From positions 2,170,001 to 2,234,000 of the forward strand of contig NZ_CP044232.1 of NCBI RefSeq assembly GCF_008727775.1: DNA of 64,000 bases, in the 5' to 3' direction. Positions 18,401 to 26,667 of this stretch are shown piece by piece (the stretch's first letter is position 1; each line of letters opens with the position of its first letter). The DNA is from Microbacterium lushaniae. GTDB lineage: Bacteria; Actinomycetota; Actinomycetes; Actinomycetales; Microbacteriaceae. Below the pieces are notes generated by a model. The model had not been told where the DNA came from. It was given only the letters and a program-made list of their open reading frames with translations, and searched no databases. The translations under genes and the position numbers were made by a program.

Positions 18401-20316
18401 ACGGGCCCGAACGAGCCACCGCCGATACGCCCGGCGCGCCGCTCGGCGTCGGCGCCGAGCACGCGGTCGGCGAGCACGCGCGCCAGCGCGCTCCTGAGGT
18501 CGCGGGCAGGCCGTCCGGGTTGCACGCGGCTGTTGCCGGCCAGGTCGACCTGCCATGCGCGGAACGCGTAGTCGCGCCCGAACCGCAGGACGGGGAGCGA
18601 CCCCGGCAGGACCGTGTGCGATGCGCCGAGCACATGGCTCGGCACGTGCCGCGGGTCGGCGTCGGGCTCATCGAACCCCCCGGGACGATAGGGCTGCTCG
18701 TCGTACCCGGACTCGTCATCCCCCGACGCCGGTTCGTTGCGGATGGTCGCGCCCGGGCGGGGGGCCGACAGGCTCCAGCCGTCCCATCCGAACAGCGCCT
18801 CGTGCACGTGCACCGGCGGGTCGGGAACGCCCGGCGTCTCGTGGGCTGTGGTGCCCTGCAGGTATCCGAGCGTCTCGGGGATCTTGACGGGCTCGTGCCC
18901 CTTGATCTCGAGCACGGTGCGGCGCCGGTGCAACGACGCCCAGCGCTTGGCGGTGTCATCCCACACCTCCACGCGGAAACCGCGCGTGACCTCCTCGGCC
19001 GACAGCGGCGCGAGCCCGCCGACGCCGGTGCCGAGATCGATGGATGCGCCCAGCGCGGTCTGCCGCGACATCCGCTGCTGCGTGTCGATCGCCCGTTGAC
19101 GCCGCGCGACGGTGAATCCGGAGGCACGGAGGGCGGGCGGGGCCGCCGAACCGGGTGCGCCGTTCGCCTCGATCCGGGCGAGCCGGGGCAGCGACCAGAG
19201 GTAGCGCTCGGCTTTGAGCGCCGTGCCATCCGCCTCCAGATCCAGCACCGTGAAGGTGGGGCCGCCCAGGGCGAGCGCGCCGTCCTGCCACTGGTCGGAT
19301 GCGGGGACGGTGAGCAGCGCGCCGTCGCGGGCGGCCCGCACCTGCACGCGCGGCGAGCGGCACGCGTCGGCCGGCAGGGTGGGCACGGTGATCGTGGCCG
19401 ACAGCACCGTCGACTGCGACAGCCCGGCGAGGTCGTCCACCTCGAGATCGACCACGAGCCCCAGCATCCGCATGAGCTCGGGATGATCTCCCACCATCGC
19501 CAGTCGCTCGTGGAACTCCTGCTCGCGCGGCCCGAGCGGCGTCGGCGCGACGGAGGGCTGCTCCGCGTAGGCGCCCACAGACTCGGGGCGCTCGTAGAAG
19601 CGGCGCGCGAGATGCAGCTGCAGCAGGCCCCGGTCGAACCCGGATGCGGCGGCCACGGCCTTCTCCTGCGCGGTGAGTGACCCGGCCAGCATCGTGTCGA
19701 ACCGCGCGGTCAGCGCCGCCTCGTCGGGGAACTCGCGCCGGATGTCGGTGTTGAGGTCACGGAGGATCTGATCCCGGTCGTCCTCACCGCGCCGGTACGG
19801 CCGCGGGGCGCGCAGTCGCTCCAGCTCTTCGCGCGTGGGCTTCGGATCGTGGCTCGGCTGCATCGGCATGACCCGGTTCATGTGGCGCGTGGTCGGAAGC
19901 GCCGACGGCAGCGGCGGGTCGGTCGGTGAGATGAGCGTCGCCTGCATCGTCAAGGCACGCCCGATCTCCTGCACGGCGGCCGCGTCGAAGCTGCGCCACT
20001 GCCGTCCGGAGAAATCCGGTGCGGCCGGCCCGGCGACGGAGGTTGCGGCAGGGAAGACCGCGGCCCACAGGGATGCATCCGCCACCGTCAGGCTCGCCTG
20101 CGCGGGGAGCTGACCGTGCTGATTGCTCAGCACGATCGTGGTGTCGGGATGCATGAGCGCACCCGCCCAGTCGGGGAAGCACGCGAAGTCGCCGAGGGTC
20201 GCGCCCTCCGCGGCATCCGGAACCAGCCTCGGTGCCACGAAGAGCGACACGTGCGGGCCCACGCCCGCGACCCACGCGCGCGGCAGGGCGATGACGGTGA
20301 AGATCTCCGTGGTCAT
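15463..20316 (-). CDS. Giant unrecognised protein, 1617 residues (second gene of the operon)
   Basis: The start ATG 20316 overlaps the stop of the upstream gene (ATGA). There is no signal peptide and no membrane helix. The sequence is rich in Pro, Asp, Arg and Val, with many short beta-like stretches and no long low-complexity run. An N-terminal section (about residues 1-130, beginning MTTEIFTVIALPRAWVAG) is followed by a helical, charged section (RREFPDEAALTARFDTMLAG). Many beta-rich blocks follow, for example RYLWSLPRLARIEANGAPG, FRAWQVDLAGNSRV and GYRPRFNPDRGLWYVDVAVD. The end is WEQRLVFADEVYL. No enzyme motif or family is recognised. The opposite-strand frame of 1430 codons is a GC-rich shadow. 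Confidence 0.85.
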   Translation of the reverse strand: MTTEIFTVIALPRAWVAGVGPHVSLFVAPRLVPDAAEGATLGDFACFPDWAGALMHPDTTIVLSNQHGQLPAQASLTVADASLWAAVFPAATSVAGPAAPDFSGRQWRSFDAAAVQEIGRALTMQATLISPTDPPLPSALPTTRHMNRVMPMQPSHDPKPTREELERLRAPRPYRRGEDDRDQILRDLNTDIRREFPDEAALTARFDTMLAGSLTAQEKAVAAASGFDRGLLQLHLARRFYERPESVGAYAEQPSVAPTPLGPREQEFHERLAMVGDHPELMRMLGLVVDLEVDDLAGLSQSTVLSATITVPTLPADACRSPRVQVRAARDGALLTVPASDQWQDGALALGGPTFTVLDLEADGTALKAERYLWSLPRLARIEANGAPGSAAPPALRASGFTVARRQRAIDTQQRMSRQTALGASIDLGTGVGGLAPLSAEEVTRGFRVEVWDDTAKRWASLHRRRTVLEIKGHEPVKIPETLGYLQGTTAHETPGVPDPPVHVHEALFGWDGWSLSAPRPGATIRNEPASGDDESGYDEQPYRPGGFDEPDADPRHVPSHVLGASHTVLPGSLPVLRFGRDYAFRAWQVDLAGNSRVQPGRPARDLRSALARVLADRVLGADAERRAGRIGGGSFGPVATALRTAAVSTISTARSATATTPPTGTATALRTLLPDPVADEVNRRIATRRLGVGVRADLTAQHAAPSRRAMVTAAIHDAVTRAPRMPLATPLASAELPRYRDLLVDHVGRAGDLAPAVVGRSLATVTPLRPYLRWDPAPAPAIVPTGAYSEGESLRVFVIRSGVTQDSATGEITVTAPADYLASVQATHPEAAGVFAAAARRHLAPPKTSQLQAEQHGAFDRIVTGPDGPRRALAAALRENGAFSDLDIADLDTPLGRIPVEPPPRIVAQPGVDPADVLSLPLAHPGDPVPGGQFVANPGTRIPLPYLPDPIVRGISVQFPEAGLDRALTAPCEFEGFTVDFAVSDRGWPEVSTLSLALEGADRLGATADAASLVFRLPPGDLQSFRLSSALHRARLEHLGVWRTLDPAIREDRIVREAVADGLLWAFTPAEDVLLVHAVPRPLERPDATALTPIRPLGATSCVLFGALDVHGPSTAQVTMRAEWQDVSDDPAVDDDPAAGTVAGTRRTPASAVAFTTPIRPSEDIAILTAEDATVPIPMLGTLSLHRAVHEFGDTRHRRVRYHAVASTRFREYFPPELLEGEPGTEAGSVAGRAVELSVPSTARPAPPVIHSVLPLFRWSHSDPNAPASGDASELAGEGRLAEEPEHPMAIRHRRRAGVRIYLERPWYTSGEGELLGVLFALGAKDDLPGPPPASGDGPDLLGSGYPYVSKWGQDPIWTGNTMPLRPMTLIDVEELMPFLGFDEHGPARPVTAQVTLPLPATKDVPATDVVILGYRPRFNPDRGLWYVDVAVDPRGAFWPFVRLAVARFQPDSVPGAHLSDPVQADFVQLPPERTTTVSRTDATHVRVVVSGTASSGTSGAPSRPVPVPGADLNRYLVARLQRADAAVPGDLGWRNERIVELVRAGSGEVAAQWAWAADIDSPEAIPLTTPTDRPATWRVVVEEWERFEGDPDGDPNSGEPGRWEQRLVFADEVYL

Positions 20317-23300
20317 GCCGGGAGTCCTTTCGTCAGGCTCTCGGTATCGAACGCGGCCCAGTACTCGTCCCAGTCGGGCCAGGCGCCGTCGCGCACCATG
20401 AGCTGCTCGAGGGAGGGGTCGCCGTTGGCTCCGGCGAACTGGCGCTCGGCCTCGATCGTCACCGACCCGGAGAAGACGAACACCTCGACCTCGACGGTGA
20501 TCCGCGCGCGCCCGAGCATCTTGCCGGTGTCGAACATGTACGTCAGTTCCATGTACAGCTCGATCGAGGCCGAGATGAGCCCGAGCACGTCGACCTCGCC
20601 GCGCAGCCGGAAGTAGCCCGTCAGCGACCCCTTGTCGGACTCGAGCCGCAGGTAGACGCCGATCATCGCCGAGATCGAGCCGCTGGCCACGCCGAAGTCG
20701 ACCGACAGGGAGGCCCCAGTCTCCAGGCCCAGTTCGAGCACCTCCAGGCCGTCGGGGGCGAGGCGGATCATGAACCATCCGCCCCCGCCGATGAAGGCCA
20801 CGGCGAGGGTGAACGGGCGCTCGCGCGTGCAGAAGTTGAATCCGACCGACAGGCTCTTGCCGAGGAACGGCACCTGCAGATCGGCACCCAGCGAAAGGTT
20901 GGAAAGACTGAAGACGCCGACGGCGAGCGAGGGCAGCCCGAGGCTGAACCCGGCCGTGAGCCCCTGCGGCGTCACCTCCAGGTGCGGCGGGTCGGAGAAC
21001 CCGTCGAAGGGGATGAGGTCCTTGATCGTCTCCACGAAGCTCAGCACGCCGACGAACTCGATCTCGCCGAGCACGACATCGACCTCCGCCTTGCCGTCTG
21101 CTCCGGCGACGAAGGCGATGCGCTCGAACGGCACGCGCATGAGCGGCTCGCTCGGGAACAGGTGCAGCGTGAAGTCGCGCAGCTCGGCGGCGGCCCTCGC
21201 CGTCGACGGGCCCGGGCCCCCGGTCTTGCCCTCCACCAGGATCGAGAGCGCGTCGTCGGGCATCGTGATGAGGGAGTTCGGCGCCGCCGGCCACCCCGTG
21301 ACGATCTTCGGCGACCACTCGAAGCGGAAGCGGCCGGCGGTGACCGCGTCGGCGAGGCCGGTCAGCGCGACGATCAGGTCGTCGACGAGGGAGGCCGCCG
21401 TGATCGCCGCGTCGAGCCCGTCGATGATGTCGGTGAGGGTGTCACGGAGGAAGGGCGTCTGCTCGGGCAGCTTCGGCCGCAGCGCCGCAAGCGGTGCCCT
21501 GACCTGTTCGAGCGCCGCCTTCAGCGTCGCCGCCAGGTCCTCGGGCTGGGCGCTCGTGACGTCGGCGAGTGCGTCCGCGAACGCCTGGGCTGCCCCGGAT
21601 GCCGCGGCCTCGGCATCCGCCATGAGGTCGCGCGTCACGACGTCTTCGACCACCCCGGCCGCGCGCTGGAGCCGTTCGGCGGCCCGCTGGAGGTCGTCGA
21701 GCAGCTGCAGCGCCGGTCCCAGCGACTGAGTCACGACCTCGGGGATGTTCTCGGCGACGTCCTCGATCAGGTCGGCGAGGCTGAAGATGCCGAACAGGCG
21801 CGGCATGACGCCGGCGAGGAACCCGGCCGGGTCGAAGTCGAGCCGCTCGACCTTCGCGAGGTCGTTGACCGGCCCGCTCGCGGTGGACAGTCCCCCGACG
21901 GAGAGACTCGGCGTGACGAACCCCCCGGCCCGGTCGCTCGAGGTCGACGGCGCGGTGCCGAACTCCATCACCGCGAGGGGTACGGGAGGATCGTCGGCAG
22001 CCCCCGTCCCGGGCACGACGGCGGGGATGGGCGTCGCGCCGTTGAGCACGGCGGCCCACACCTCCCCCGCGTTCTCGCCCTCCGCGACGTACGCGGGGTA
22101 ATAGCCGATGGTCGTCGCTCCCGTGCCGGTGAGGCGTTGCACGGCGTCGACCGAGACGTCCGCCGAGCTGAGGAACGGGGTGATCGCCCCGGGCGTGGCG
22201 CGTCCGCGCAGGCGGATGCGCCGGGTCTCGGTCGCGGAGGTGCCGGCGTTCGTCGGCGGTGTGTAGGCCACGGCCTGACCGTGGAGGTCGATGATGCGGT
22301 GCGGGCTGGCATCGTACACCTGCTCGACGGCGGAGACGCCCGCGGCGGTGCTGACGTGGTTCTCCGCCACCCACAGCAGCGGCGTGCTGAAGGCGACGGC
22401 GCGTCCCTCGCGGTCGACGGCGTCGATCGTGAAGCGGAAGTCGACGTGATTGATCGTCGGCCAGAAGAACTTCTCCTCGTCCTTGCCGGGATCGTCGAGG
22501 TTCGGGGTCACGAGCGGGCGGATGCCGACGCGCTGGAACGGCGAACCACGATGGGCCGGCAGGGGGTACTCGCGCACCGGTTCGTCGATGACGAGGAACT
22601 TGCGCTGGAACAGCGCCGCGACCGAGGGCGACCGGGTCTTCATCTTGCGCTCGGTGATCTTCACCAGCGCGGTGCGATGACGGAAGGGGAAGAGGAACCC
22701 GGGATACATCACCCGCACGTACTGGTCGCGGCCGAAGGGTGCGAGGTGATCCCACGCGAGGATCGAGGCGTACCCGGCGTCGGTGTAGGGCGTGGAGTTC
22801 CACGCACCGTGCAGTTCGAGCCAGGCACCCAGACCCGACAGCCACAGCTTGTCGGCCCGCACGGGGGCCGGCGGGATGGCGCCGGCCTTCCCTGGCCACG
22901 TCTCGGCGCTCTGACGCACGAGGATGTGCCGGTCGCGCCGGTTGAGCGACCCGCGGAACGGCCGGTCCTCCGCCTCGCTGGGAGAGCTGAGCGCGGCGGG
23001 GGCGACCTTCTGCCAGTCCGAGGGGTCCAACCCGTCCCGGTCCCGTGCCCAGATCGCGCGCACGGCGGTGCCCGTGGGTGGCTCGGGAGGCGCCGGCGGC
23101 GCGTCCGGCTCCGGGGGCATCCGCGTCAGCCGGCTGTGCCACAGCTCCACATGGCGGGTGTCGTCCCGTTCGGCGACGGGGCGCGTCGCGTGCTCCCACC
23201 GTCCGGTCCGGTTGGGCGAGATCACGAGGCGGTAGGGCGCCTCGATCGCGGTCTCCCGAGCACCGGGGGGCTCGCTGAACGTCCCGTCGCCCCGCCGCCT

Positions 23301-23903
23301 CAGCCGAGACGGTCGGGGGTCGCCGCTGTCGGGATGCGGCGGCATCCGGTCCGGCGGTGGTGGCGGGCCGCCGGGCAGGCTCACGTCGTCGTCGACGAGC
23401 CGGTGCAGGACGGGCCGCAACCGCGACATCGCGGCGAGCACCCCCTCGGTGGTCAGGTCGATCCCGTCGTCGTCGCCGATCTCGAACACCAGCCGGGTCG
23501 AGCGGGCGGGCCGGTAGCCGACGGGAGGGGTCGGCGTCGGCGCATCCGTGCCGACTTCGAAAGCCGCTTCCTCGTGCCCGTGCTGGTAGGGGTAGTCGAT
23601 GGCGAGCAGAGCGGTCTGGTCCCGCTTGGCGAGGAAGAGCCGCCCCTCCGCCTCGCCCTGCCACAGCTCCGCGCCGTAGAAGGTCGCGGTCAGCGCGAGG
23701 AGGTCCCGCGGGCGCAGGAGGTCGACCATGATGATGTCGCCATGCGCGTTCGCGACATCACTCGGCGTGCTGTAGCTGGTCACCCCGTCCGGCTCGGGGG
23801 ATCTCGGCGGCAGTGCGATATACCTCCAGCCGCCCAGGAACCGCTCCACGTGGGGCGGAGGAACGGCGCGAGCGCGCGTGTCCCGTCGACGCTTCGGCGA
23901 CAT
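20313..23903 (-). CDS. Giant unrecognised protein, 1196 residues (first gene of the operon)
   Basis: It starts at ATG 23903 with a strong ribosome site (GAGGAGGCGCC). There is no signal peptide. The first 550 residues are mixed and beta-rich. A central helical/coiled part (about 650-800, with LADLIEDVAENIPEVV and LQRAAERLQRAAGVVEDVV) comes next. The last 300 residues are long alternating hydrophobic, Gly-rich strands (GASLSVDFGVASGSISAMIG, YFRLRGEVDVLGLISASIEL) like a repetitive beta-sheet or solenoid. The final helix DWDEYWAAFDTESLTKG ends in ATGA with the next gene. The DUF6603-like feel of the strand region is only an impression. Function unknown. Confidence 0.85.
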   Translation of the reverse strand: MSPKRRRDTRARAVPPPHVERFLGGWRYIALPPRSPEPDGVTSYSTPSDVANAHGDIIMVDLLRPRDLLALTATFYGAELWQGEAEGRLFLAKRDQTALLAIDYPYQHGHEEAAFEVGTDAPTPTPPVGYRPARSTRLVFEIGDDDGIDLTTEGVLAAMSRLRPVLHRLVDDDVSLPGGPPPPPDRMPPHPDSGDPRPSRLRRRGDGTFSEPPGARETAIEAPYRLVISPNRTGRWEHATRPVAERDDTRHVELWHSRLTRMPPEPDAPPAPPEPPTGTAVRAIWARDRDGLDPSDWQKVAPAALSSPSEAEDRPFRGSLNRRDRHILVRQSAETWPGKAGAIPPAPVRADKLWLSGLGAWLELHGAWNSTPYTDAGYASILAWDHLAPFGRDQYVRVMYPGFLFPFRHRTALVKITERKMKTRSPSVAALFQRKFLVIDEPVREYPLPAHRGSPFQRVGIRPLVTPNLDDPGKDEEKFFWPTINHVDFRFTIDAVDREGRAVAFSTPLLWVAENHVSTAAGVSAVEQVYDASPHRIIDLHGQAVAYTPPTNAGTSATETRRIRLRGRATPGAITPFLSSADVSVDAVQRLTGTGATTIGYYPAYVAEGENAGEVWAAVLNGATPIPAVVPGTGAADDPPVPLAVMEFGTAPSTSSDRAGGFVTPSLSVGGLSTASGPVNDLAKVERLDFDPAGFLAGVMPRLFGIFSLADLIEDVAENIPEVVTQSLGPALQLLDDLQRAAERLQRAAGVVEDVVTRDLMADAEAAASGAAQAFADALADVTSAQPEDLAATLKAALEQVRAPLAALRPKLPEQTPFLRDTLTDIIDGLDAAITAASLVDDLIVALTGLADAVTAGRFRFEWSPKIVTGWPAAPNSLITMPDDALSILVEGKTGGPGPSTARAAAELRDFTLHLFPSEPLMRVPFERIAFVAGADGKAEVDVVLGEIEFVGVLSFVETIKDLIPFDGFSDPPHLEVTPQGLTAGFSLGLPSLAVGVFSLSNLSLGADLQVPFLGKSLSVGFNFCTRERPFTLAVAFIGGGGWFMIRLAPDGLEVLELGLETGASLSVDFGVASGSISAMIGVYLRLESDKGSLTGYFRLRGEVDVLGLISASIELYMELTYMFDTGKMLGRARITVEVEVFVFSGSVTIEAERQFAGANGDPSLEQLMVRDGAWPDWDEYWAAFDTESLTKGLPA

Positions 23904-24117
23904 GGCGCCTCCTCGCTGCATCGAGGTGGATCGGATTCCCAGATCGCCGTGGTGCTCGGCGCGGCCCGAACGGGCCCAGTATGCTCGCCATTCCAGCTGC
24001 CCGGTAGGGGTGCTCAGGCACGGCCCGCCGCACATCGAAAGCCGCGGCATCCGTGGGAACTCGGGGCGGATGCGTCCAGGCTGACCGCCGGCCGTCGCGG
24101 GGTCGTATGCGCCGCGG

Positions 24118-24144
24118 TGTCACAGATCGGCCCCCTCGGCGGTC
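24118..24144 (+). promoter_or_regulatory. ECF41-type promoter of the first SDR/sigma unit
   Basis: TGTCACA (24118-24124), a 16-base spacer, then GGTC (24141-24144), 43 bases before the ATG at 24188. This matches the -35 element reported for ECF41 sigma factors (TGTCACA) with a GGTC in place of CGTC at -10. Three more copies of the same layout occur in the next 4 kb. Confidence 0.75.
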
Positions 24145-24187
24145 ACTCCTGGCAGAGGTCCGCGTGGGCCGGATCGGAGACCGTGAC

Positions 24188-24955
24188 ATGAAGATCGTCG
24201 TCGTCGGAGGCACGGGTCTGATCGGTGCCCGCACAACCGCACTGCTCAGGTCGCGCGGCCATGAGGTGATCGCGGCAGCGCGGTCGACCGGGGTGGACTC
24301 GTACACCGGCGAGGGGCTCGACGACTCGCTGGCCGGCGCGCACGTCATCGTGGACACATCCAATTCGTCGTACGTCGACGAGGCCGCCGCGCGGGAGTTC
24401 TTCTACGCCTCGACCCTGAATCTGCTGACCTTCGGTGCTGCGCACGGAGTCCGTCACCACGCGACCCTGTCGGTGGTGAACACCGAACGGCTCGCGCGGG
24501 CTCAGGGCGGCTACTTCCAGGCGAAGGCCGATCAGGAGAGGCTCATCACGACGTCGGCGCGGCCGTACACGCTCGTCCACGCGACGCAGTTCTTCGAGTT
24601 CGTCCGCAGCATCACCGACTCCGCCACGCAAGGCGGAGTCGCGCGCCTGCCCGACGCGCTCATCCGGCCGATGGCCGCCGACGACGTCGCAGCGGCCGTG
24701 GCCGCCGCCGCGGAGGCGGAGCCTCGCCGCGGCATCGTCGAGCACGCCGGACCCGAGGTCTTCGAACTGCGCGACCTCGCCGTGCGGGAGATGAGGTCGC
24801 GGCGGGACGACCGCGAGGTGATCGCCGATCCGCTGGGCACGTACTTCGGTGCCCGGCTGTCCCGTCACGACCTCCTCCCCTCCCCCGGCGCGCACCTCGC
24901 CGCCACGCGGTTCGGCGACTGGCAGCAGCGGGGGCGCCTCGTCAGTTCGCGCTGA
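24188..24955 (+). CDS. NAD(P)-binding SDR/NmrA-like oxidoreductase, paralogue 1
   Basis: 255 residues from ATG 24188. The Rossmann motif KIVVVGGTGLIG is at the N-terminus; STGVDSYTGEGLDDSLAGAH and YTLVHATQFFEFVRS are shared with the two paralogues at 25831 and 28999. An atypical SDR of the NmrA/epimerase kind; no YxxxK is evident. Genes of this kind are common neighbours and targets of ECF41 sigma factors. The sigma gene follows 85 bases downstream and is probably in the same transcript. Confidence 0.88.
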   Translation: MKIVVVGGTGLIGARTTALLRSRGHEVIAAARSTGVDSYTGEGLDDSLAGAHVIVDTSNSSYVDEAAAREFFYASTLNLLTFGAAHGVRHHATLSVVNTERLARAQGGYFQAKADQERLITTSARPYTLVHATQFFEFVRSITDSATQGGVARLPDALIRPMAADDVAAAVAAAAEAEPRRGIVEHAGPEVFELRDLAVREMRSRRDDREVIADPLGTYFGARLSRHDLLPSPGAHLAATRFGDWQQRGRLVSSR

Positions 24956-25040
24956 GGCGGCCGAGGATTGCGCATGACGGCGTCTTCCGCGCCGAGGCGG
25001 GCGGGGTAGCGTGTCGGCCGGTGCAGGCAGCGGAGGTGAC

Positions 25041-25769
25041 ATGGGTACCCACGTCGCCGGCGACGACGCTGTGACGGTCTTCGACGCCGAACGGCGACGG
25101 CTGTTCGGCGTCGCCTACCGGATCCTCGGTTCCACGCCCGACGCGGAGGACGTCGTCCAGGAGACCTGGATCCGCTGGCAGAGCTGCGACCGTGGCGAGG
25201 TCAGGAACACGGCAGCCTTCCTGACGACGGTGACGACCCGCCTGGCGATCAACGAACTGCACAGCGCGCACGCGCAACGGGAGACCTACATCGGCCCCTG
25301 GCTCCCGACTCCCGTCGACACATCGAGCGATCCGACGCTCGGCGCCGAGCGCGACGAGGCTCTGAGCCTCGCCGTCCTGCTCCTCATGGAGCGGCTGACG
25401 CCGGCCGAACGTGCGGCGTTCACCCTGCGCCATGCCTTCGACTACCCGTACGGGCAGATCGCGGAGATCCTCGGCGTCACCGCAGTCCACACCCGTCAGC
25501 TGGTGAGCCGCGCGCGCGCCCATCTGGACGCCGCCCGAGCGCACAGCGTCGACGGTGAGAGACACCGGCGCCTCTTCCGGGTGTTCCTCGATGCCGCGCG
25601 CGGAGGCGATCGTGCGCGGCTGGAGACCCTGCTGGCCGAGGATGCGGTCAGCTGCACCGACGGCGGGGGAACCGTTCACCGCACGGCGGCGCGCGAGGAT
25701 CGGGTGTCCCAAGTCCTGTGGGTCATGGCTCCGGACAAGCTGCAGCCTCTGCTTCGAACGAACGCCTGA
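25041..25769 (+). CDS. ECF41-type sigma factor with a shortened C-terminal domain
   Basis: 242 residues from ATG 25041, chosen for its CGGAGGTGAC ribosome site over the upstream GTG 25011. Sigma-2 region FDAERRRLFGVAYRILGS and PDAEDVVQETWIRW; linker signature GPWLPTP (ECF41 WLPEP-like); sigma-4 region LTPAERAAFTLRHAF and YGQIAEILGVTAVHTRQLVS. The fused SnoaL/NTF2-like tail begins normally (LEAF-type helix, then TDGGG at 25659-25670). It then jumps after about 10 residues to QVLWVMAPDKL, the end of the domain. About 50 residues present in the neighbour sigma factor are missing. Confidence 0.9.
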   Translation: MGTHVAGDDAVTVFDAERRRLFGVAYRILGSTPDAEDVVQETWIRWQSCDRGEVRNTAAFLTTVTTRLAINELHSAHAQRETYIGPWLPTPVDTSSDPTLGAERDEALSLAVLLLMERLTPAERAAFTLRHAFDYPYGQIAEILGVTAVHTRQLVSRARAHLDAARAHSVDGERHRRLFRVFLDAARGGDRARLETLLAEDAVSCTDGGGTVHRTAAREDRVSQVLWVMAPDKLQPLLRTNA

Positions 25770-25830
25770 TTCGCCTGCGTCCCGCGGCCCGGGCCGTGCG
25801 GGGCGCCCGTGAGGACACCCCGCACAGCCG

Positions 25831-26592
25831 CTAACGACGGGGCGGATTGGCCGGAAGCCACTCGTCCAGGCTCGTCGTGAAGATCTGGGCGCCCTGGGCC
25901 GGGAGGAGCGTCTGCTTCGAGATGTGCGCGCCGTAGTACTGCGCGTCGGGATCCTGCACCACCTGTCGCGGATCGTTCCGGAAGGCCAGGCCCCGGCGCA
26001 CGAACTCGTCCATCGTGAACTGCTCCGGCCCGGCGATCTCGATATCGCCGTTGACGGGTTCGCCGGCCGCGGTGCGTGCCACGGCGGTGGCGACGTCCTC
26101 GGCGGCCATCGGCTGCATGAGCGCGCCGGGCAGGTGCACCGTGTGGTCGCCGTCGGTGGAGATGTCGGCGATGGATCCCAAGAACTCGAAGAACTGTGTG
26201 GCGTGCACCAGGGAGTAGGGGATACCGGATTCGCGGATGAGGGTCTCCTGCGCCGACTTCGCGCGGAAGTACGGGATGTTCTGCGGACGATCGGTCCCGA
26301 CGATGGTGAGCGCGACGTGATGCCCCACGCCGGCCGCCGCCTCGGCGGCGAGGAGATTCGTGGTCGACGTGGTGAAGAAGTGCATCACGTCGTCGTCCGC
26401 GAAGGAGGGCGAGTTCGAGACGTCCACGACGACCTGAGCGCCGGCGAGCGCCTCGGACAGCCCCTCGCCGGTGAGGCTGTTGACGCCGGTGTTGGGGGCT
26501 GCGGCAACGGCGTCGTGCCCGTGCTCCGTCAGCTTGGCGACCACCTTCGAGCCGATCAGACCCGTGCCGCCGATGACGACGATCTTTGCCAT
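25831..26592 (-). CDS. NAD(P)-binding SDR/NmrA-like oxidoreductase, paralogue 2
   Basis: 253 residues from ATG 26592 (MAKIVVIGGTGLIGSKVVAKL). It shares NTGVNSLTGEGLSEALAGAQ and YSLVHATQFFEFLGS with the other two copies. A lone gene on the minus strand with its own ECF41-type promoter 49 bases upstream. The substrate is unknown; such proteins often reduce or isomerise small carbonyl compounds. Confidence 0.9.
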   Translation of the reverse strand: MAKIVVIGGTGLIGSKVVAKLTEHGHDAVAAAPNTGVNSLTGEGLSEALAGAQVVVDVSNSPSFADDDVMHFFTTSTTNLLAAEAAAGVGHHVALTIVGTDRPQNIPYFRAKSAQETLIRESGIPYSLVHATQFFEFLGSIADISTDGDHTVHLPGALMQPMAAEDVATAVARTAAGEPVNGDIEIAGPEQFTMDEFVRRGLAFRNDPRQVVQDPDAQYYGAHISKQTLLPAQGAQIFTTSLDEWLPANPPRR

Positions 26593-26640
26593 GTTCTTGC
26601 CTTTCTCCAGTCGGCGCCCGGGCGGCGCCGTGCAAGTCAT

Positions 26641-26667
26641 GACCGGAGCAGTCACCGATGTGTGACG
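26641..26667 (-). promoter_or_regulatory. ECF41-type promoter of SDR paralogue 2
   Basis: On the minus strand, CGTCACA (26667-26661), 16 bases, then GGTC (26644-26641), followed by AT. It overlaps the stop end of the SnoaL-like gene by a base at 26667-26668. Confidence 0.75.

Noticed and set aside
15388..19680. A 1430-codon open frame on the plus strand, opposite the giant protein
   Set aside because: Arg/Gly/His-rich shadow translation typical of the antisense of GC-rich coding DNA; no ribosome site or domain. The minus strand has the normal residue balance and overlapping-gene organisation.
20982..24191. A 1069-codon open frame on the plus strand
   Set aside because: Also an antisense shadow; it runs across two gene boundaries and the intergenic region.
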